Below, one piece after another: positions 13,753 to 17,604 of a stretch of 17,604 bases of DNA. The notes under the pieces were generated by a model. The model ran no database searches and was not told where the DNA came from. It worked only from the letters and a program-made list of their open reading frames with translations. Both the position numbers and the translations under genes were made by a program. The stretch is from Baffinella frigidus (Eukaryota; Cryptophyceae; Cryptomonadales; Baffinellaceae): assembly GCA_026770585.1 (NCBI GenBank), contig MU646355.1, positions 319,622 through 337,225 of the forward strand, given 5' to 3'. Each line of letters starts with the position of its first letter. Within the stretch, counting starts at the first letter, position 1.

Positions 13753-13865
13753 TCGTAGTGAATCAGTCCCCTCCTAGTGAATCCTGTCACTGAATCACAG
13801 GATCGCGCAGAGTGAACCAGTCCCCTCACAGTGAATCGCCAGCCATAGTGAATCGTCAGTCCCTC

Positions 13866-13970
13866 TATCCCTTAAGTGGCCAGGCCGTTAAATTTGACGG
13901 CCAAGAGGTCCTAGGCAGGTCCCAGGGCCCTACCGTAGGGCGTATGAGCCTACTGGCCACTTAAGGGATA
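13866..13970. mobile_element. MITE-like element with TATCCCTTAAGTGGCC ends, copy 1
   Basis: 105 bp with perfect 18-bp inverted ends (TATCCCTTAAGTGGCCAG and complement). The interior CTAGGCAGGTCC, AGGGCCCTACC and TAGGGCGTATG is shared, in reverse orientation, with 15935-16037. Confidence 0.85.
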
Positions 13971-13996
13971 CTGAATCACGCCCCTCGTGTTTGCAG

Positions 13997-14080
13997 TGGG
14001 CCGACGAGACGGCGCGCGGACCGGGGCTGATGTCTCTCCTCTTCTCCCTCTGCATGTGCTCCACCGGCGCCCTCCGTCAG
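13997..14080 (+). CDS. Right gene, exon WADETARGPGLMSLLFSL...
   Basis: Acceptor tgtttgcag, 28 codons in phase 0 (WADETARGPGLM, SLLFSLCMCSTGALRQ), donor GTTAGT. It is the only copy with an intact frame across head and tail; heads are echoed upstream and tails downstream. A hydrophobic stretch (LMSLLFSLCMC) precedes the ankyrin-type exon and would fit a buried helix rather than a membrane span. Phase 0 joins EFTQ before and SALDTALWS after. Confidence 0.75.
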
Positions 14081-14533
14081 GTTAGTAGTCTCACGAACCT
14101 AAGCCCGTCAGGTTATTAGTCTCAAGAACACCAACCCCGTCAGGTAGATAGTCTCCGATGGCTTATCCGCGCGGGAACTTTTGTACCAGGAAAGGGACAC
14201 ATAGTGACTGTTGAGTCGTTTCATGGTACAACCCGAAACCTTAAACCCTAAAACAAAACCCTCAACCCTCAACCCTAACCCTAAACCCCACAACTTCACG
14301 TGCGGGTTGGGGGGTCGGGGTGTGTGGGGTCAGGGTTTAGGGTTAGGGTTTAGGAGAGACCTCTACAGGACAATCTACGTAGCTCAATCTACGTAGCTCA
14401 CGCGATCGGGGACCGTGAAGGGGTTGTCTCCCTCCTCCTCTCCCTCTTCGGCTCATGTCCCTCCTCCTCTCCCTCTTCGGCTCATGTCCCTCCTCCTCTC
14501 CCTCGAATGTGCTCCACCGCAGCCTTCCGCCAG
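14081..14533 (+). pseudogene. Tail echoes of the exon at 13997-14080
   Basis: Two short repeats of CCGTCAGGTTAGTAGTCTC follow within 75 bp (14104, 14138). At 14425-14533 three 29-bp units (CTCATGTCCCTCCTCCTCTC...) lead to ATGTGCTCCACCGCAGCCTT CCGCCAG, reading MCSTAAFRQ, before a strong GTAACC donor. This last copy could be the donor actually used, giving a longer Ser/Leu-rich exon. Heptamers lie between (14225-14350). Confidence 0.65.
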
Positions 14534-14752
14534 GTAACCCCTAAACCCTAAACCCCAGACCCTAAACCTTAAACCTTAAACCCTACGCCCTAAACCCTAA
14601 ACCCTGAACCCTAACAGGGGGCGCTTGACATTGCGCCGCGGACCACAACCCTAAACCCTAAACCCTAAACCTCAAGCCCTGAACCCAAAACCCTGAACCC
14701 TGGACCCTAACAGGGGGCGCTCGACACCGCACTGTGGTCCGCTGACGTCTCT
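14534..14752 (+). pseudogene. Two head echoes of the exon at 14855-14926 in CCCTAAA filler
   Basis: After AACAG acceptors, 14618-14646 (GGGCGCTTGACATTGCGCCG) and 14714-14743 (GGGCGCTCGACACCGCACTG, TGGTCCGC) repeat the exon head. The nearer copy differs by one replacement (Ser/Gly) and silent changes CTG/CTC and GCG/GCA, and reads GALDTALWS. Confidence 0.75.
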
Positions 14753-14848
14753 TTGCTCTCTCTCTCTCTCGCTCACTCTCGTTCTGCCTCTCTCTCTCTC
14801 TCTCCCTCTCTCTCCCCCCCTCCCTCTCCCTCTCTCTCCCTCTCTCTG
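14753..14848 (+). repeat. CT-rich microsatellite / polypyrimidine tract
   Basis: CTCTCTCT and CTCCCTCT runs lie immediately before a CGGCAG acceptor. It serves as an exaggerated polypyrimidine tract. The Ser/Leu-rich frame through it is not a gene. Confidence 0.9.
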
Positions 14849-14854
14849 CGGCAG

Positions 14855-14926
14855 TCGGCGCTGGACACCGCGCTGTGGTCCGCGGCTGCCGTGGGAGACG
14901 TCGATCGCATCAAGGCTCTCGTGGAG
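14855..14926 (+). CDS. Right gene, ankyrin-type exon SALDTALWSAAAVGDVDRIKALVE
   Basis: Acceptor gcggcag, 24 codons in phase 0 (SALDTALWSAAAVGD, VDRIKALVE), donor GTGAGA. ALWSAAAVGDVDRIKALVE has the spacing of an ankyrin repeat: first helix around AAAVGD, second helix VDRIKALVE. It joins in phase to EGADV at 16421, which is the typical G-A-D loop that follows. Ankyrin repeats mediate protein-protein contacts. One repeat alone is unusual, so more may lie beyond the window or be too diverged to see. Confidence 0.75.
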
Positions 14927-15056
14927 GTGAGAATGTTCTCGAACGTTCTAGAAGGATCGAGAAGGATTTCGTAGAGGAGCGTCAGTGAGGACTACCCCCT
15001 TCTAGTTCCTGCTGAAACATCGCCTCCTCGCCACACAGCTACCAAGGGATTCCTCC

Positions 15057-15143
15057 ATAACCTAACCCATGCGCGAATAACCCCTACGACCATGCGGTAG
15101 GCAATACTGTAGGGGCGTAGGGGTGGTCCTGCGCATAGCGTAA
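15057..15143. mobile_element. Small inverted-repeat element with CCTACNGTAGG-like core
   Basis: ATAACCTAACCCATGCGCGA and ATAACCCCTACGACC pair imperfectly with GGTGGTCCTGCGCATAGCGT AAC. The centre GCGGTAGGCAATACTGTAGG resembles the core of the CCACACAGCGGGCTACG family, so it may be a diverged relative. Confidence 0.6.
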
Positions 15144-15149
15144 CCGATT

Positions 15150-15480
15150 CAGGGCGCCAGACACCTGTGGTCCGTAAACCCTAAACCCCACGACCTCACG
15201 TGCGGGCTGGGTGGTTGAGGTGTGGGGTCAAGCTTCAGGGTTAGGGTTCAGGGGAGATGTTTAAGCCACAGGTGTGGTCCTCTACGGAGTCCAAAGAGGA
15301 CCACACCTGCGGTTTGAAGATTTTTGAACTCCTGAACTTTCAAGATTTTTGAACTTCTGAAAGATTTTTTGAACAGACCGCTGAACTCAGCGGTCTGGAC
15401 CGCAGCTGTGGTCCGTAGAGGTCTCCCCTAAGCCCTAACCCTCAACCCCAACCCCACACCCCAACCCCCCAACCAGCAGT
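15150..15480. repeat. Compound inverted repeat with exon-like TGTGGTCC pieces
   Basis: Holds a hairpin of 18-bp arms (CCACAGGTGTGGTCCTCT at 15266-15283, complement at 15295-15312, two mismatches) and an 11-bp palindrome (CAGACCGCTGA, 15374-15397). Outer flanks (15180-15255 and 15416-15478) are themselves inverted copies of a sequence also found at 14280-14360. The pieces AGACACCTGTGGTCCG (15160) and CTGGACCGCAGCTGTGGTCC (15396) resemble GACACCGCGCTGTGGTCC of the ankyrin exon. Confidence 0.65.
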
Positions 15481-15515
15481 GTTGTCATCGTTTGAGGCTC
15501 ACCCAGCGCACGTGC
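15477..15515 (+). repeat. 39-bp repeat, copy 1 (partner at 16317-16355)
   Basis: GCAGTGTTGTCATCGTTTGA and GGCTCACCCAGCGCACGTGC recur at 16317 with one mismatch. Each begins with an acceptor-like GCAG. It could be an echo of an unlisted exon, but phase and donor do not fit one between the ankyrin exons. Confidence 0.7.
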
Positions 15516-15568
15516 CACGGACCGATCTATTTCTACCACGTGAATAGATGGACCGGTATTGCACAAAC

Positions 15569-15768
15569 AATTCAGCTTGGCTTGGATTCGGGGTCGGGTT
15601 GGGGAATTCCAGAAAACGAAGTTTTCATGCTATCGTAGGCATGGGTTTGATGACAGGATAGCACCCCTCCAGCCGTAACATGTCACAAAACGGCCCAATT
15701 TTGTCAAAAGACGTTTCCTCACTGCCCCCCGACCCGACCCAGAACAAGTTCAAGCCTAGCCGAATTCA
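15569..15768. mobile_element. 200-bp inverted-repeat element with AATTC.GCT.GGCTTG ends
   Basis: AATTCAGCTTGGCTTGGATT with GGGTCGGGTTGGGG at the left pairs with CCCCGACCCGACCC and TCAAGCCTAGCCGAATTC at the right. Inner inverted pieces ACGAAGTTTTCATGCTATC and GATAGC are visible. ACAA or CAA flanks could be a target duplication. Non-coding. Confidence 0.7.
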
Positions 15769-15842
15769 ACAATAAGGGTTTGGGGTGTGGGGTTCAGACG
15801 CGAGCCTTGACACTTCGTGGTTTGGGGTTTGAGGTTTGAGGT

Positions 15843-16081
15843 CCACACGGTGGATTACGGACCTTTCATCAAAAGTCAACTTGCCTGACGCTCTTAACTT
15901 TAACGTCTGATCTGGTGCAAATTTGGTCACGCTATACGCTCAAGTGGCGAGTAGGCGCATACGCCCTATGGTAGGGCCCTAGGACCTGCCTAGGGCGAGT
16001 TAGGGCGATTAATCGCCCGTCCGCCACTTAAGGGATACGCTCAAGCTAGCGAAGTCGAAACCTTCGTAGTCCACCGAGTGG
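15843..16081. mobile_element. Inverted-repeat element, CCAC.CGGTGGACTACG family, copy 2 (interrupted)
   Basis: Ends CCACACGGTGGATTACGGAC and the complement of CCACTCGGTGGACTACGAAG match 9702-9839, as do AAAAGTCAACTT and TTGGTCACG inside. It is about 100 bp longer because a second element is inserted after GGTCACGC. Confidence 0.8.
15935..16037. mobile_element. MITE-like element with TATCCCTTAAGTGGC ends, copy 2, nested
   Basis: The reverse complement aligns with 13866-13970 through CTAGGCAGGTCCTAGGGCCC and TAGGGCGTATG. It sits inside the element at 15843-16081. One terminus has drifted (TACGCTCAAGTGGCG). ACGCTCAAG also occurs just outside the right end, either a target duplication or coincidence with the drifted terminus. 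Confidence 0.8.
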
Positions 16082-16150
16082 TAGGCCCACACGAGAACGC
16101 TAGAGGGAAGGACTATTTATCTGTGAAAAAAAGTTGTAAATATATTAACC

Positions 16151-16220
16151 AGAATAAGGTAAAGTAACCTCGTGCCCGGTAAAAATTATACCGGGCGCGA
16201 GGTTACTTTTATCTTATCTT
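16151..16220. repeat. Strong hairpin (GTAACCTCG.GCCCGGTA arms)
   Basis: Arms at 16151-16181 and 16189-16220 pair over ~30 bp (AAGTAACCTCGTGCCCGGTA and complement) with a 7-base loop, one G/C-region mismatch and small slips at the base. It could be a foldback insertion or a structured RNA element in the intron. Confidence 0.8.
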
Positions 16221-16316
16221 GGTACAAATTTGAGCATTTTTGTAGTAAAGACCTTATATGTTCGGTTTTACATAGGCCTTTCTAGCAATTTCGAGTGGGC
16301 ACCCGCCCTCCGAAGT

Positions 16317-16420
16317 GCAGTGTTTTCATCGTTTGAGGCTCACCCAGCGCACGTGCAACGATCCAGCCACTTTTGGCGATGCAGCCACTTTTGGCTGAAC
16401 GGCGCGGCCACTTTTGGCAG
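16317..16420 (+). repeat. 39-bp repeat copy 2 and CCACTTTTGGC triplication
   Basis: After the 39-bp repeat come three CCACTTTTGGC units (16370, 16385, 16409). The last ends in the acceptor CAG of the next exon, so the acceptor region itself was duplicated. Confidence 0.75.
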
Positions 16421-16510
16421 GAGGGCGCGGACGTGCAGAGCGAATCAATCGACGTTTCCGACAGCCCACAGGCCTTCTATTACGACTTGTACGGCTTCAC
16501 GTTTTACAAG
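16421..16510 (+). CDS. Right gene, exon EGADVQSESIDVSDSPQAFYYDLYGF...
   Basis: Acceptor ttttggcag, 30 codons in phase 0 (EGADVQSESIDVSDSPQAFY, YDLYGFTFYK), donor GTCCGC. EGADV completes the ankyrin-type repeat begun in the exon at 14855-14926, across an intron of about 1.5 kb. The rest is acidic then aromatic (FYYDLYGFTFY). Its tail is echoed at 17013-17038 (WYGFTFCK, then GTCAGC) and 17456-17478 (LYGFAF, then a stop in place of Lys, before GTCAAA). The intron start CAGCAAATCGTG is itself triplicated. Confidence 0.75.
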
Positions 16511-16582
16511 GTCCGCAAATCGTGCTTGTCAGCAAATCGTGATTGTCAGCAAATCGTGGGTGTAGGGTTTGCTTGTTTTTTT

Positions 16583-16822
16583 CCTGATTCGTACCGACCC
16601 GTCCCGCATCGTGATCCTGATTCGGTACGACGCTCTCTCTGGAGGTCGCTGAGAGAGAAAGGCGAGAGGCGGAATTGACTTATGAAAGTCAATTCGAGAC
16701 CGTTACTTCCTTTTCAACTCTCTCAACGCCCAAAAAGATAACCTGATCTCTTTGCAAGAGATTAGGAACATTTTCCCCCTGATTCGTACCGACCCGTCCC
16801 GCATAGTGTCCCTGATTCGTGC
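16583..16822. repeat. Hairpin cluster between 45-bp direct repeats
   Basis: CCTGATTCGTACCGACCCGT CCCGCAT and following bases occur at 16583-16630 and 16779-16822. Between them lie a 9-bp stem (GAATTGACT/AGTCAATTC, 16671-16694) inside a longer one (GCTGAGAGAGAAAGG with CCTTTTCAACTCTCTCAAC), and a third stem (CCTGATCTCTT/AAGAGATTAGG, 16743-16767). The layout suggests an insertion with a duplicated flank. Confidence 0.65.
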
Positions 16823-16851
16823 CGGGGGGGGCATTTCGTCTTTCTAGTACG

Positions 16852-17012
16852 CCACACAGCGGGCTACGACGAGATTTTCGGGCACTCAGTGCCCGAGTTT
16901 CCGTTACCTTATCCGTAGGAACCCCCCTTTGTCCCTACGGGTTGCCTACTGTAGGGTCCTAGGTCTTATCGCTTAGGTGTTACTCAAAATCCCTGCCAAG
17001 TCCGCTGTGTGG
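16852..17012 (+). mobile_element. MITE-like element, CCACACAGCGGGCTACG family, best copy
   Basis: 161 bp with intact ends (CCACACAGCGGGCTACG; AAGTCCGCTGTGTGG), the palindrome CGGGCACTCAGTGCCCG and the core GGTTGCCTACTGTAGGGTCC. It is immediately followed by a tail echo of the exon at 16421-16510. It defines the family also seen at 9084 and 12273. Confidence 0.85.
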
Positions 17013-17038
17013 ACTGGTACGGCTTCACATTCTGCAAG
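17013..17038 (+). pseudogene. Tail echo (WYGFTFCK) abutting an element
   Basis: ACTGGTACGGCTTCACATTC TGCAAG before GTCAGCAAATTG repeats the exon tail and intron start of 16480-16530, starting exactly where the inverted-repeat element ends. A second echo lies at 17456-17478. Confidence 0.7.
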
Positions 17039-17092
17039 GTCAGCAAATTGTGATTGTATTTTGTGTTTTTCGTGTCCCTGATTCGTACCTAC

Positions 17093-17227
17093 GCTACACC
17101 TGAAGGGGGTCAATCGCAAAAGTCAACTCCATTTGGGCTCGGGTCAACTTTTGGCGGAATCCCTGGAAACCCAGGGATTCTACCCGTACGGCAACTTTTG
17201 ATTGACCACCGTCACGTCTAAAGTAGC
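17093..17227. mobile_element. MITE-like element, TAGACCTGAGTG family, copy 2
   Basis: 135 bp. GCTACACCTGAAGGGGGTCA ATCGCAAAAGT pairs imperfectly with the right end (ACTTTTGATTGACC ... GTCTAAAGTAGC). An inner AATCCCTGG/CCAGGGATT stem takes the place of the GGCCGG stem of the copy at 7973-8108. Confidence 0.8.
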
Positions 17228-17264
17228 ACATCGCGACTCTGGTTCGTATGTCTCTGGTGCTAGC

Positions 17265-17449
17265 GCGTTTGCGGTAATTGTTGCCGTTTTCGAGATCGGG
17301 TTTTCATGTTTTCGAGTTTTCAATTGTACCAGAAGTGTCCATTAAAAAAAATTACGACCTTTACAATATTTTAAAACTCGACCTTTACAATATCTTAAAA
17401 CAAACATGAAAAACCGATCTCGAAAACGGCCAACAGTTACCGCAAACGC
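17265..17449. mobile_element. 185-bp element with ~47-bp terminal inverted repeats
   Basis: GCGTTTGCGGTAATTGTTGC, CGTTTTCGAGATCGGG and TTTTCATGTTT at the left are mirrored at 17403-17449 with a few differences. The AT-rich centre has two copies of ACGACCTTTACAATAT-type sequence. The long arms would fold strongly. No coding capacity. A single copy in this window. Confidence 0.85.
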
Positions 17450-17541
17450 TCTCCCACTTGTACGGCTTCGCCTTCTAGGTCAAAAAATCGTGACTGTATT
17501 TTGCCAAGCCTAACCTGTACCCCGGATGCGCGTGTCGGCAG

Positions 17542-17604
17542 GAGATGGCGAAGATCCACGATCCGACTGAGGGCCCTGACATGACCCCGCCCAAGCGCAA
17601 GGTC
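17542..17604 (+). CDS. Right gene, last exon in window (EMAKIHDPTEGPDMTPPKRKV)
   Basis: Acceptor gtcggcag, then 21 codons in phase 0 to the window edge (EMAKIHDPTEGPDM, TPPKRKV). It follows ...GFTFYK in phase. PPKRKV is a short basic cluster that resembles a nuclear localisation signal, but five residues prove nothing. A splice donor could fall at AAG before GTC just inside the edge, in which case the final Val codon is intronic. The gene continues to the right. Confidence 0.65.

Larger units (their letters stand above)
12890..13860 (+). repeat. Degenerate TAGTGAATCAC minisatellite
   Basis: Dozens of units of about 18-24 bp built on CATAGTGAATCAC(AGG) with spacers such as TTCGCG and CCCCT. 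They are interrupted by an inverted-repeat element at 13037-13164 and by repeated exon heads. This replaces the heptamer filler seen in other introns. Confidence 0.85.

Noticed and set aside
12788-13829. Arg/His/Tyr-rich frames (IHYE repeats) on the minus strand
   Set aside because: They are translations of the TAGTGAATCAC minisatellite; periodicity follows the DNA repeat, not protein constraint.
12890-13860. CRISPR array
   Set aside because: Units are degenerate, spacers irregular and repetitive, no cas genes, and the setting is eukaryotic.
14753-14974. Ser/Leu-rich 73-residue frame as a whole gene
   Set aside because: Its first half is a CT microsatellite and its end is intron; only 14855-14926 is coding.
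15477-16355. 39-bp repeat as an extra coding exon between the ankyrin exons
   Set aside because: Acceptor-like GCAG is present, but no donor gives a multiple of three, and the ankyrin repeat is continuous without it.
16230-16678. 111- and 101-residue frames as single-exon genes
   Set aside because: Both run through an intron-exon-intron structure. Only 16421-16510 has splice borders, phase agreement and tail echoes.
17583-17604. PPKRKV as a proven nuclear localisation signal
   Set aside because: Too short and at the window edge; the last codon may be intronic.
1-17604. Autonomous transposase or reverse transcriptase
   Set aside because: No frame with a recognisable catalytic motif was found on either strand; all mobile elements seen are non-coding.

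Overview
This window looks like nuclear DNA of a eukaryote with plant-type (TTTAGGG) telomere-like sequence, very probably a microalga or related protist. There are no bacterial operons, no rRNA or tRNA, and no long uninterrupted coding frame. Coding sequence survives only as short exons of about 30-105 bp with GT-AG (occasionally possible GC-AG) borders. These exons sit in long introns built of degenerate CCCTAAA/TTTAGGG heptamers and small inverted-repeat elements. I cannot name the lineage. TTTAGGG-type repeats occur in green algae and plants, dinoflagellates, chromerids and some other algae.

Layout. Two divergent, incomplete genes can be pieced together by reading frame, splice borders and intron phase. 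The left gene runs on the minus strand from a candidate start at 5801 to the left edge; I place exons at 5730-5801, 5475-5503, 3878-3972, 2349-2432, about 1336-1516, 770-836, 597-641 and 290-356. The right gene runs on the plus strand from the GC-rich block at 5860-6290 to the right edge; exons are at about 6731-6905, 7810-7906, 9017-9080, 9591-9692, 10916-11020, 11677-11736, 13997-14080, 14855-14926, 16421-16510 and 17542-17604. Exons 8 and 9 of the right gene join to give an ankyrin-type repeat (ALWSAAAVGDVDRIKALVE + EGADV). No other domain is recognisable, and neither product can be named.

Introns. Almost every intron carries broken copies ('echoes') of the edge of its neighbouring exon, including the splice site. 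Tail echoes lie after an exon and head echoes before it. Many echoes differ from the exon mainly at third codon positions in the inferred frame. This supports the exon calls and suggests that the copies were coding, or were exchanged with diverged coding copies, before they decayed. At least fifteen compact inverted-repeat (MITE-like) elements of about 100-280 bp are also present. Several families have two or three copies here, one element is nested in another, and one or two have a readable target duplication.

The divergent arrangement suggests a shared promoter region at about 5.80-6.30 kb. The sense strand of the introns is C-rich (CCCTAAA) on both sides of it, apart from a reversed block at 1.5-2.35 kb. 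All functions are inference; transcripts would settle the gene models.
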